Shown in pieces: positions 1-5,846 of a stretch of 10,127 nt of DNA (position 1 is its first letter; each line of letters starts with the position of its first letter). The notes beneath the pieces were generated by a model that was not told the origin of the DNA, searched no databases, and saw only the letters and a program-made list of their open reading frames with translations. The DNA comes from Candidatus Firestoneibacteriota bacterium (GTDB lineage: Bacteria > Oederibacteriota > JAAXVQ01). The stretch spans positions 1 to 10,127 of the forward strand of contig JAAXVQ010000043.1 of assembly GCA_013335425.1 (NCBI GenBank), in the 5' to 3' direction. The translations under genes were made by a program, and so were the position numbers.

Positions 1-917
1 TTTTCCAGTTTGGAAATCGGCTGGGGGGTGCGCACGCCGGCGACCACGTCCTCGCCCTGCGCGTTGGTCAAGTACTCGCCGTAAAAAACGTTTTCGCCGG
101 TCGAAGGGTTGCGGGTGAAACCCACGCCCGTGCCCGAGTCGTCGCCCATGTTGCCGAACACCATGGCCTGAATATTGACGGCGGTTCCCAGGCTGTCCGA
201 AATGTCGTTCATTTTGCGGTAATAGATCGCGCGGTCATTGTTCCAGGAGCGGAACACCGCGTCGCGGGCGCCGATCAACTGCGCCATGGGGTCTTGCGGG
301 AACTCCGTCTTGGCTTCCCGGCGGACAATTTCCTTATAAGTCACAATCAAGGCCTGCAGGTTTTCGGCGCTGAGCTCGGTGTCGAGCTTGACGCCCACTT
401 CGGCTTTCTTCGCGCTGAGGGCCTTCTCAAAAATATCCTTTTCAATGTCCAAAACCACGTTGGCGTACATGTGGATGAAACGACGGTAGCTGTCATAGGC
501 GAAACGTTCGTTCCCGGTCGCCTTGGCCATGCCCTGCACCGTGACGTCGTTCAACCCCAGATTCAAAATCGTGTCCATCATGCCGGGCATGGAAAACTTC
601 GAGCCCGAGCGCACAGAAACCAAAAGCGGGTTCTTGGGATCGCCGAACTTCTTGGCCATGGCCTTTTCCAGCTTGACCAGGTTCACCTTGATCTGTTCGT
701 CCAAGCCGGCCGGGATCTTGCGGTTGTTGGCGTAGTAGCTGCGGCAGGTGTCGGTGGTGATGGTGAAGCCGGCCGGAACCGGCACACCGGCATTGGTCAT
801 CTCCGCCAAGCCCGCGCCTTTGCCGCCGAGCAAATCCTTCATCTCGCCGTTGCCTTCGGCCTTACCGTTGCCAAAAAAGTACACGAACTTTTGCTTTTTC
901 GCTGCTTTTTTTGCCAT
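1..917 (-). CDS. ppdK: Pyruvate, phosphate dikinase, N-terminal part (3' end outside window)
   Basis: PPDK interconverts pyruvate + ATP + phosphate and PEP + AMP + pyrophosphate in the cytoplasm, in glycolysis or gluconeogenesis. About 305 residues are visible, all from the N-terminal nucleotide-binding region; the phosphohistidine and PEP-binding domains lie beyond the left edge. Family motifs are the start [12 protein letters not shown], then [32 protein letters not shown], the VRSG and [16 protein letters not shown] block, and [20 protein letters not shown] near the edge. The start at 917 fits: a GGAAGGGG ribosome binding site lies about 11 bases upstream, and a short lysine-rich tail ([10 protein letters not shown]) precedes the conserved core. 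A run of seven A follows the start codon closely. The gene follows glyS by 215 bases and probably has its own promoter. The direction of the reaction cannot be told from sequence. The identification is firm; the protein is incomplete only because of the window edge. Confidence 0.95.
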   Translation of the reverse strand, partial: MAKKAAKKQKFVYFFGNGKAEGNGEMKDLLGGKGAGLAEMTNAGVPVPAGFTITTDTCRSYYANNRKIPAGLDEQIKVNLVKLEKAMAKKFGDPKNPLLVSVRSGSKFSMPGMMDTILNLGLNDVTVQGMAKATGNERFAYDSYRRFIHMYANVVLDIEKDIFEKALSAKKAEVGVKLDTELSAENLQALIVTYKEIVRREAKTEFPQDPMAQLIGARDAVFRSWNNDRAIYYRKMNDISDSLGTAVNIQAMVFGNMGDDSGTGVGFTRNPSTGENVFYGEYLTNAQGEDVVAGVRTPQPISKLE

Positions 918-1037
918 GCTGATTTAAACCCCTTCCATATATTTTTAAAATTTTTTCACAATGATTTGAAAGGCGCCCGATGGTGAAAGGACGCCGCGGA
1001 TAAATGAAAAAATGGCCTTTCGGGGGCCCAAAAAAGT
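918..1037 (-). other. ppdK leader region (putative long 5' UTR)
   Basis: If the promoter proposed at 1044-1073 is right, ppdK has a leader of roughly 120 bases. It holds a hairpin with arms 989-995 and 972-978 (GGCGTCC with GGGCGCC, one G-U pair, 10-base loop) and a T-rich/G+C-rich/T-rich stretch around 1007-1036. Just upstream of the ribosome binding site is an A+T-rich patch containing AAATTTTAAAA. None of the hairpins is followed by a good U-tract in the minus direction, so none is a convincing terminator, and I recognise no named riboswitch. A leader with regulatory structure is an inference only. Confidence 0.3.
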
Positions 1038-1054
1038 CGTGGAATGTTACCACG
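1038..1054. promoter_or_regulatory. Inverted repeat over the putative ppdK -10 box (operator candidate)
   Basis: The arms CGTGG (1038-1042) and CCACG (1050-1054) are perfectly complementary with a 7-base spacer. The spacer contains almost the entire putative -10 hexamer. This is the geometry expected of a repressor site blocking polymerase, but five-base arms can occur by chance and no regulator is visible nearby. Confidence 0.25.
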
Positions 1055-1073
1055 TTTTTCCGGCGCGGGGCAA
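1044..1073 (-). promoter_or_regulatory. Putative sigma70-type promoter of ppdK
   Basis: Reading the minus strand, TTGCCC (1068-1073) is followed after 18 bases by TAACAT (1044-1049), preceded by TGG as in extended -10 promoters. The match is moderate (4 of 6 in each box). It is the best candidate in the glyS-ppdK gap. The -10 box sits inside an inverted repeat (1038-1054). Confidence 0.4.
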
Positions 1074-1098
1074 GTTTTTTTCAGGATTTTTCCAAGCT

Positions 1099-1132
1099 GT
1101 AGCAGGGAGCAATCATGCCTGTTCCCTACTAC
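1099..1132 (-). repeat. Imperfect palindrome directly after the glyS stop codon
   Basis: On the minus strand the repeat begins with the base after the glyS TAA: GTAGTAGGGAACAGG, ending CTCCCTGCTAC. The outer ten positions pair (one G-U), then one mismatch and three more pairs, giving a long hairpin with a short loop around CATG. It shares the GTAGGGA start and CAGGCATG core with the perfect palindrome at 3256-3283, so it looks like a diverged copy of the same repeat. There is no U-tract after it, so it is not a classical intrinsic terminator, although it may protect the 3' end of the glyQ-glyS mRNA. Confidence 0.75.
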
Positions 1133-3226
1133 TTACGCGCTGATGACCAACCGGGAAAAATCCGCCAAGGTCCAAAGCAGGCGGGCAATCAACAGCAAGA
1201 GGTTCAACCGGTTGGTTTTCACGGCCTCGTCCTGGTCCATGACCAACACGTCCGTGAAAAACCGGTCAATTAAGGGCAATAATTCAGTCAAACGTTTAAA
1301 CGCGCCTGAAAAATTGCCGGCTGCCAATAAACGGTTCAAATCTTTATGCGCCTGCTCTGCGGCCCGGTACAATTCCTTTTCCACCTCAACTTGAAAAAAC
1401 TCGGGCAGGATAGCCGGCAGGACCGCCTCGGGCGCCCAAGCCCGCGGGGTGTTTTTGGGCAAAATATTCACCACGCGCGAAAACGTGGTGATCTGATCCG
1501 CAAACCCCGGTTCCTGCCGCAGGGTCCGGAGCATCTCGGCTTTTTGGGCTACGGCGCCCAAATCGTCGGCCCAGACCGCCAGCAAAGCCTGGATTTCATC
1601 CGGTCGGTATTGCCGGTTGGCCAATTCGGTTTCCATGCGCCCCAAGATAAAGGCCTGGACGGGAGCGGCGATCTCGGCGCCTTTCTCTTTAAACTGAGAA
1701 AAACCCTTGGCGGCTTTGAGCACCATCTCGGTGAGCGAAATCCTGTACACCGCTTCCAGCAAAATGCTCACAATGCCTTGAGCCGCGCGGCGCAAGGCGT
1801 AGGGGTCCTTGGCGCCCGTGGGAATAAGCCCCGCGCCCCAGCAGCCTACCAAGTTGTCCAATTTGTCCGCCAACGCCAGCATCCGCCCGCCCGCTGTCCG
1901 GGGACAGGCATCGCCGGCGACGCGCGGCTGATATTGCTCGCGGATCGCCTGAGCCACAGCCTCGGGCGCGCCTTGCGCGGCTGCGTAGAACGTGCCCATG
2001 ATGCCCTGCAGCGACGTGAATTCCTTTTCCTGCACCATGTTGGTGATCAGATCCGCCTTGGCCAAATGGGCCGCGGCTTTGGCCGTGGCCTGCGCCGAGG
2101 GTTCCAATTTGGCCGCAAGCCATTCGCTCAACGTTTCCAGGCGCTTGGTTTTGTCCAACAAACTGCCCAAGCCCTTGATCCACAAGACGCGTTCGAGTTC
2201 GGGCACCAGGGAGGCCAGCGGTTTTTTCATGTCCTCGCGGAAGAAAAACTCCGCATCCTTCAAACGGGCTTCCAGCACCCTTTCGCAGCCGGGGCGGATG
2301 TTCACCGGGTCGGCCAGGGGGTTGTCATACACGGCCAAAAAGCAAGGCAGCAATTTTCCCTGGGCGTCCTCCACGGCAAAGTAACGCTGATGTTCGCGCA
2401 TGGCCGTGACAATGATTTCGCGCGCGATGTGCAAGTAGGCGGGCTTGAAACCGCCGGCCACCACACCGGGCTTCTCGGCCATCATCACCACCATGTCCAA
2501 CAGTTCCTCGTCCTCCACCAAACGCCCGCCGGACTCGGCGGCGCGTACGGCCAGAAGTTGTTTTAAGGCTTCGCGGCGTTTCGCCACGGAGAGTACCACC
2601 CAGCCTTGTTCCAGCACCTGCGCATAGTCGGCTGCGGATTTGACCTCCAGGCGGGAAACCGAGTGCAGCGGATGCGAACGGGTGATGCGCCCGGCGGTCA
2701 CATCGCCGAACACCACGGGGATCACCTCATCGCTTAAAAGCGCCACCAGCCAGCGGATCGGACGGGCAAACCGCGCTTGGGAAACTTCCCAGCGCATGGA
2801 CTTGGGAAAAGCCAGGGAATTGACCGCTGCCGAGAGAATGTCGGGGAGCAATTCCCGGGCGGGTTTGCCGGTTTCGCGCACCTGCGCCAAAAGGCGCCCT
2901 GTGCGCACTTCTACCTGCTCGGCGGTCAGCCCGTACTTGCGCAGGAAGCCTTCGCCGGCCGGGGTTAACGTCTTATCGGCCGCATAGGCCAGAGCCGCGG
3001 TCGGCCCTTGCACCTCTTTTTCCAAATCCGGTTGGGCTGCCGAAAGCCCGCGGACCCGCAACACCAGGCGCCGGGGCGTGGCATCGCAGTCCAGTGCCGT
3101 ATAAGTCAGCCGCGCCTCATTGAGTTTGCTCTCCACCGCTGCCAGCAATTGACGCTGTGCCGGAGCAATATAGTCCACGGGCAATTCCTCGCACCCGATT
3201 TCAAACAACAGATCCTGTTTCGACAT
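1133..3226 (-). CDS. glyS: Glycyl-tRNA synthetase beta subunit
   Basis: This is the tRNA-binding beta subunit of the alpha2-beta2 bacterial GlyRS, which attaches glycine to tRNA-Gly in the cytoplasm. At 697 residues (from 3226) it has the family's usual length. Visible family blocks are DLLFEIGCEELP at the N-terminus, RFARPIRWLVALL near residue 155, AMREHQRYFAVED near 275, the HD-like region ending in KADLITNMV and LQGIMGTFYA near 390-415, ADKLDNLVGCWGAGLIPTG then KDPYALRRAAQGI near 453-485, and a C-terminal helical anticodon-binding part with FFTDVLVMDQDEAVKTNRL. Start choice: an in-frame ATG at 3238 would add MGLA, but it has a ribosome binding site only 12 bases away (GGGAG), whereas 3226 has GGGG six bases upstream and gives the usual family N-terminus. 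The gene is 60 bases after glyQ, in one operon with it. A palindrome follows the stop codon immediately. Confidence 0.97.
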   Translation of the reverse strand: MSKQDLLFEIGCEELPVDYIAPAQRQLLAAVESKLNEARLTYTALDCDATPRRLVLRVRGLSAAQPDLEKEVQGPTAALAYAADKTLTPAGEGFLRKYGLTAEQVEVRTGRLLAQVRETGKPARELLPDILSAAVNSLAFPKSMRWEVSQARFARPIRWLVALLSDEVIPVVFGDVTAGRITRSHPLHSVSRLEVKSAADYAQVLEQGWVVLSVAKRREALKQLLAVRAAESGGRLVEDEELLDMVVMMAEKPGVVAGGFKPAYLHIAREIIVTAMREHQRYFAVEDAQGKLLPCFLAVYDNPLADPVNIRPGCERVLEARLKDAEFFFREDMKKPLASLVPELERVLWIKGLGSLLDKTKRLETLSEWLAAKLEPSAQATAKAAAHLAKADLITNMVQEKEFTSLQGIMGTFYAAAQGAPEAVAQAIREQYQPRVAGDACPRTAGGRMLALADKLDNLVGCWGAGLIPTGAKDPYALRRAAQGIVSILLEAVYRISLTEMVLKAAKGFSQFKEKGAEIAAPVQAFILGRMETELANRQYRPDEIQALLAVWADDLGAVAQKAEMLRTLRQEPGFADQITTFSRVVNILPKNTPRAWAPEAVLPAILPEFFQVEVEKELYRAAEQAHKDLNRLLAAGNFSGAFKRLTELLPLIDRFFTDVLVMDQDEAVKTNRLNLLLLIARLLWTLADFSRLVISA

Positions 3227-3255
3227 GGCTAACCCCATTTATTTTGATGACTCCC

Positions 3256-3283
3256 GTAGGGACCAGGCATGCCTGGTCCCTAC
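3256..3283. repeat. Perfect 28-bp palindrome between glyQ and glyS
   Basis: The half GTAGGGACCAGGCA is followed by its exact reverse complement, centred on CATG. It begins three bases after the glyQ stop codon and ends 29 bases before the preferred glyS start. In the glyQ-glyS mRNA it would fold into a stem of about 12 pairs. Its lack of mismatches suggests recent insertion or selection for structure. It belongs to the same family as 1099-1132 and, more loosely, 4228-4243, 5826-5846 and 7692-7711. There is no U-tract, so it is not an intrinsic terminator. Confidence 0.9.
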
Positions 3284-3286
3284 CAT

Positions 3287-4156
3287 TCATTTCTTCAGCA
3301 GCGGATGCCCCAAGTCTTCCCGGTGTTTCAGGTAACCCTGGGCCACGCCCTTGGCCAAGTTGCGCAAACGCGTGATGTAGCCGACCCGTTCGGAAACCGA
3401 GATCGCGCCGCGCGCGTCCAGCAGGTTGAACAAATGCGATGATTTCACCAGGTAATCGTAAGCCGGCAGCACCAGGTTCAGGCCCAGCAAGCGCTGGGTC
3501 TCCTTTTCGCTGGCCGTGAACGCGTCGAAAAGCGTTTGCGGGTCCGAGGCTTCAAAGTTGTAGGTGGACCACTGGACTTCGTTGGCATGAAACAAATCGC
3601 CGTATTTGACGCCGTGCCCCCACTCGATGTCAAAAAGCGACTCCACGCCCTGCAAGAACATGGCAATGCGCTCCAAGCCGTAGGTGATTTCCCCGGCAAT
3701 AGGGTTGAGTTCAATGCCGCCCATTTGCTGGAAATACGTGAACTGCGTGATTTCCAAGCCGTCCAGCCACACCTGCCAGCCCAAACCCGCCGCGCCCAAG
3801 GTCGGCGATTCCCAATCGTCCTCGGTGAAACGGATGTCGTGCTGATCCAAGGGCAGCCCGATCTGAGCCAGGCTTTGCCGGTAGAGATCCTGAATGTCGG
3901 CCGGGGCGGGTTTTAAGATCACCTGAAACTGGTAATAATGCTGCCCCCGGTTGGGGTTCTCGCCGTAGCGCCCGTCCTTAGGACGCCGACAAGGTTCCAC
4001 GTTGGCCGAAGACCAGGGTTCGGGACCCAGCACGCGCAAAAACGTGGCCGGGTTGAAGGTGGACGCGCCCTTTTCCAAATCATAGGGTTGCACCACCAGA
4101 CAGCCGTGGTTGGCCCAAAATGTTTGAAGGGTTTGGATAATTTCCTGAAAATTCAT
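3287..4156 (-). CDS. glyQ: Glycyl-tRNA synthetase alpha subunit
   Basis: The alpha subunit carries the class II catalytic core of the heterotetrameric GlyRS and makes glycyl-adenylate. It is 289 residues, the usual length or slightly short. Visible conserved blocks are [19 protein letters not shown] near residue 13, [11 protein letters not shown] at 38-48, [14 protein letters not shown] at 57-70 followed by [29 protein letters not shown] near 106, [21 protein letters not shown] near 124, motif 3 as [13 protein letters not shown] at 155-167, and [17 protein letters not shown] near 245. The start at 4156 has AGGAG five bases upstream. Its own promoter with a perfect TATAAT box lies in the 111-base gap after recO. 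Sites commonly Tyr and Ser in the AYVEPSRRP motif are Asn52 and Cys56 here (ANVEPCRRP). Identification is firm. Confidence 0.98.
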   Translation of the reverse strand: MNFQEIIQTLQTFWANHGCLVVQPYDLEKGASTFNPATFLRVLGPEPWSSANVEPCRRPKDGRYGENPNRGQHYYQFQVILKPAPADIQDLYRQSLAQIGLPLDQHDIRFTEDDWESPTLGAAGLGWQVWLDGLEITQFTYFQQMGGIELNPIAGEITYGLERIAMFLQGVESLFDIEWGHGVKYGDLFHANEVQWSTYNFEASDPQTLFDAFTASEKETQRLLGLNLVLPAYDYLVKSSHLFNLLDARGAISVSERVGYITRLRNLAKGVAQGYLKHREDLGHPLLKK

Positions 4157-4188
4157 GACCGCTCCTGAGTATGGACAGTAAAGCGCAG

Positions 4189-4217
4189 ATTATAACGGGT
4201 ATGGAGGATTTAGGAAA
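4189..4217 (-). promoter_or_regulatory. Promoter of the glyQ-glyS operon
   Basis: A perfect TATAAT -10 box reads on the minus strand at 4189-4194. With a 17-base spacer the -35 box is TTTCCT (4212-4217), a weak match. Transcription would start near 4182, giving a short leader of about 26 bases before the glyQ ATG. There is no room for a T-box or other large riboswitch. Confidence 0.6.
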
Positions 4218-4227
4218 CTGGAAAATA

Positions 4228-4243
4228 CATGTCTTGCCCCTAC
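4228..4243 (-). repeat. Half-copy of the GTAGGG palindrome family
   Basis: The minus strand reads GTAGGGGCAAGACATG, matching the left half and CATG centre of the palindrome at 3256-3283 in layout, but the expected mirror half is absent. It lies 24 bases after the recO stop codon and just upstream of the glyQ -35 region. I read it as a truncated or decayed copy. Confidence 0.45.
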
Positions 4244-4267
4244 AACACCGAAAACATCCTGTGAGTT

Positions 4268-5014
4268 CTAGCCCAATTCATGAACCGCGCGCTGGAAGCT
4301 TTCGCTTTTCAGGGGGCGCCCCAGATGCGCGCGCCAAACGGAATCCAAAAGCGCCTGAATTTCGGTTTCGTTCCCCGCGCTCAAACACAATCTCGGAAGT
4401 TGCGCCGGATGCCCGGAAATCAGCTTCGCCAGCACACGGCGCGTGCCGGCTGAGAGCGTCAAGCCGCCCTGGGTCCGGCAGGCCCGGCAGGAAACCCCGT
4501 CGTGTTGTGCGTGATAAGCCAAAACATCGCCCGCTTGGCCGCAATCCTGGCAACGTTCCACCTGGGGACGGTGTCCCATGCGCTCCAAAAACAACCATTC
4601 AAACCAAACCGAAGCCAGGGCCGGGGAAACCCCGGCATCCAACAAGTTCAGCGCGGTTTCCGCCAGTTCAAAAATTTCCGGCAGGGGTTGATGATCGGGG
4701 GTCAGGGAAAACAAAATTTCCGCCAGGCGGGACGCGCGCGCCAAAGCTTCCAAACTGTCTTTAAGTTTCGGATAAGCTTGGATGAGTTGTCCTTGGGTAA
4801 TGCGGTAAAGTTCCCGGTGTTCCTGCCCGGCCAACTGCAATTCTGCGAGCGAAAGCCAGCCCAGGCAGCCGTTTAAGCGGCTGGCGGAACGGCGCACACC
4901 CTTGGCCACGCCCTTGACCTTGCCCAGGGAACGGGTAAAAAGCACCAACACCCGGTCGGCTTCGGCAAAATCATAGGCGCGCAGCACCAGCGCAGAGGTC
5001 CTGAAAGTGGGCAT
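4268..5014 (-). CDS. recO: DNA repair protein RecO
   Basis: RecO works with RecR (and RecF) to load RecA on SSB-coated single-stranded DNA in recombinational gap repair. The 248 residues match the usual length. The N-terminal OB-fold region carries the typical TSALVLRAYDFAEADRVLVLFTRSLGKVKGVAKGVRR pattern (residues 6-42, beginning TSALVLRAYDF). The central helical domain is recognisable, and a zinc-binding cluster is intact with Cys155, Cys158, Cys176 and Cys179 (CQDC and CRAC). Start at 5014: AAGGA lies about five bases upstream. Oddly, that ribosome binding site touches the U-tract of the terminator of the preceding gene, so recO either depends on read-through or on a promoter I cannot see. 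It lies upstream of glyQ, a common neighbour in bacteria. Confidence 0.95.
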   Translation of the reverse strand: MPTFRTSALVLRAYDFAEADRVLVLFTRSLGKVKGVAKGVRRSASRLNGCLGWLSLAELQLAGQEHRELYRITQGQLIQAYPKLKDSLEALARASRLAEILFSLTPDHQPLPEIFELAETALNLLDAGVSPALASVWFEWLFLERMGHRPQVERCQDCGQAGDVLAYHAQHDGVSCRACRTQGGLTLSAGTRRVLAKLISGHPAQLPRLCLSAGNETEIQALLDSVWRAHLGRPLKSESFQRAVHELG

Positions 5015-5024
5015 AAAGGTCCTT

Positions 5025-5066
5025 AAAAAAAAGAACCACGCCCCCGATTAAACGAGAGCGTGGTCC
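5025..5066 (-). terminator. Intrinsic terminator after the Yip1-domain gene
   Basis: On the minus strand the arms 5066-5058 (GGACCACGC) and 5041-5033 (GCGTGGTTC) pair, and the stem extends through TCTCG with CGGGG to about 14 pairs including G-U pairs, closing on a 6-base loop TTTAAT. Eight consecutive T follow (5032-5025). This is a textbook Rho-independent terminator 20 bases beyond the stop codon at 5087. Confidence 0.92.
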
Positions 5067-5086
5067 CGGAATGACACCTGGAAAAA

Positions 5087-5608
5087 TTAGCGGGGGATGT
5101 AACCCGTGATTCCAATCCCGATGATCGCCAAAAGAACCACGATTACGAACACAATCGCAATGGCAATAAGCACGGCAATGATCGCTTTGGAGAGCGTCAA
5201 CTTGTGAATCTCACGGATGCCGACCACCGTGAGCCACAACCCGTAGATGGAACCGATGATGGAAACAATCGGAATCCAGCCGATGACGTTCACGATGTTG
5301 GCGTAAGACGCCACGCGCATGGTGGCTTCGTACGTGCCGGTCCCGCCGACCATCTTCGCGCATACCAGCAGCAAAAGCGCCGCCAAAAACACGCTGATGG
5401 ACACGGCAATCGGTGCAAAAATAATAGCCAAAAATCCGACACCCAAAGTGATAACCGTCAACCCCAGGCCCATGATGACCGAGGTAATCAGAGCAAAAAT
5501 CAACGGATCTTTATAGCCGCCCGTGACCGGCATGGTTTTAAAAAATTCAGCCGGCTTCATGATGATATTTTTGCCCGTCTCAAAATATTGCTTAAACATT
5601 CCGCCCAT
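5087..5608 (-). CDS. Yip1-domain integral membrane protein of unknown role
   Basis: A 173-residue, strongly hydrophobic protein that resembles bacterial members of the Yip1 (PF04893-like) family. After an amphipathic N-terminus (MKPAEFFKTMP near residue 17) there are about four to five membrane segments, approximately at 34-58, 59-83, 101-117, 118-133 and 141-168. The block GTGTYEATMRVASYA near 90 and the stretch ending in IYGLWLTVVGIREIHKLTLSKA (residues 121-142) are characteristic of the family. There is no cleavable signal peptide. The bacterial proteins have no settled function; membrane organisation is only a guess from eukaryotic relatives. Start 5608 is favoured by GGGGTGA five bases upstream. 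The gene has its own promoter and terminator, so it looks monocistronic and unrelated to recO in regulation. Confidence 0.85.
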   Translation of the reverse strand: MGGMFKQYFETGKNIIMKPAEFFKTMPVTGGYKDPLIFALITSVIMGLGLTVITLGVGFLAIIFAPIAVSISVFLAALLLLVCAKMVGGTGTYEATMRVASYANIVNVIGWIPIVSIIGSIYGLWLTVVGIREIHKLTLSKAIIAVLIAIAIVFVIVVLLAIIGIGITGYIPR

Positions 5609-5647
5609 TCTGTCACCCCTTTTCTTGGAATCGTTATAATACTCTAT

Positions 5648-5675
5648 AATTTAGCACGCTTTCTGACGAAGTCAA
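5648..5675 (-). promoter_or_regulatory. Promoter of the Yip1-domain gene
   Basis: The minus strand has TTGACT (5670-5675), a 16-base spacer and TAAATT (5648-5653) preceded by TGC, an extended -10 pattern. The -35 box matches 5 of 6 consensus positions. The start of transcription would be near 5641, about 33 bases upstream of the ATG. Confidence 0.65.
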
Positions 5676-5756
5676 GTTAAATCATTTACAAAAAACCTAA
5701 CAAAAGCCTGCGGGCCTAAATTTGCAATGCAAAAGGGCAGGCGCGTTTGCGCGGGC

Positions 5757-5846
5757 GATGCCTTTTCAGGCCGGCGTCATTCGAGGGCCGACACGTTTTC
5801 GGGCCGGCCGATACGTTTTCGGGCCGGCGTGGAAGCCGGCCCCTAC
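5757..5846. repeat. Cluster of three GCCGGC-rich repeat units abutting the aspS stop
   Basis: Three related units read on the plus strand: GATGCCTTTTCAGGCCGGC at 5757, GACACGTTTTCGGGCCGGC at 5790 and GATACGTTTTCGGGCCGGC at 5810. The last two share 16 identical bases (5793-5808 and 5813-5828) at an exact 20-base period. The right edge (5823-5842) forms a hairpin on the minus strand, GGCCGGC with GCCGGCC around a 6-base loop. It begins with GTAGGGGCCGGC, so the TAG stop codon of aspS (5845-5843) is part of the repeat. The rest of the aspS/Yip1 gap (5676-5756) shows no gene, only an odd TTTGCA-A-TGCAAA palindrome at 5721-5733. Confidence 0.75.

Noticed and set aside
294..986. Plus-strand open frame (230 codons) opposite ppdK
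   Set aside because: Antisense shadow of the PPDK nucleotide-binding domain; no ribosome binding site or family match.
862..1053. Minus-strand 63-codon frame overlapping the ppdK start as a possible leader peptide
   Set aside because: It begins inside the putative promoter and runs out of frame into ppdK; no good ribosome binding site and no coding-like composition.
1099..1132. Palindrome after glyS as an intrinsic terminator
   Set aside because: The hairpin is good but the sequence that follows is AGCTTGGAAAAATCC on the minus strand, with no U-tract.
1346..2566. Long plus-strand open frame (about 406 codons) opposite glyS
   Set aside because: It is antisense to a clearly conserved glyS and rich in His, Gly, Gln and Arg, as expected from mirrored G+C-rich codons; no family motif is visible.
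4157..4267. T-box or glycine riboswitch ahead of glyQ
   Set aside because: The predicted leader is only about 26 bases and the complete gap is 111 bases, with none of the conserved elements of either class.
5696..5717. Possible intrinsic terminator for aspS (small hairpin followed by T-rich sequence on the minus strand)
   Set aside because: The stem is only about four pairs including a G-U and the T-rich stretch is interrupted; too weak to call.
5757..5846. CRISPR array
   Set aside because: Three diverged, G+C-rich units with irregular short spacing (33 and 20 bases) and no unique spacers; no cas genes in the window.
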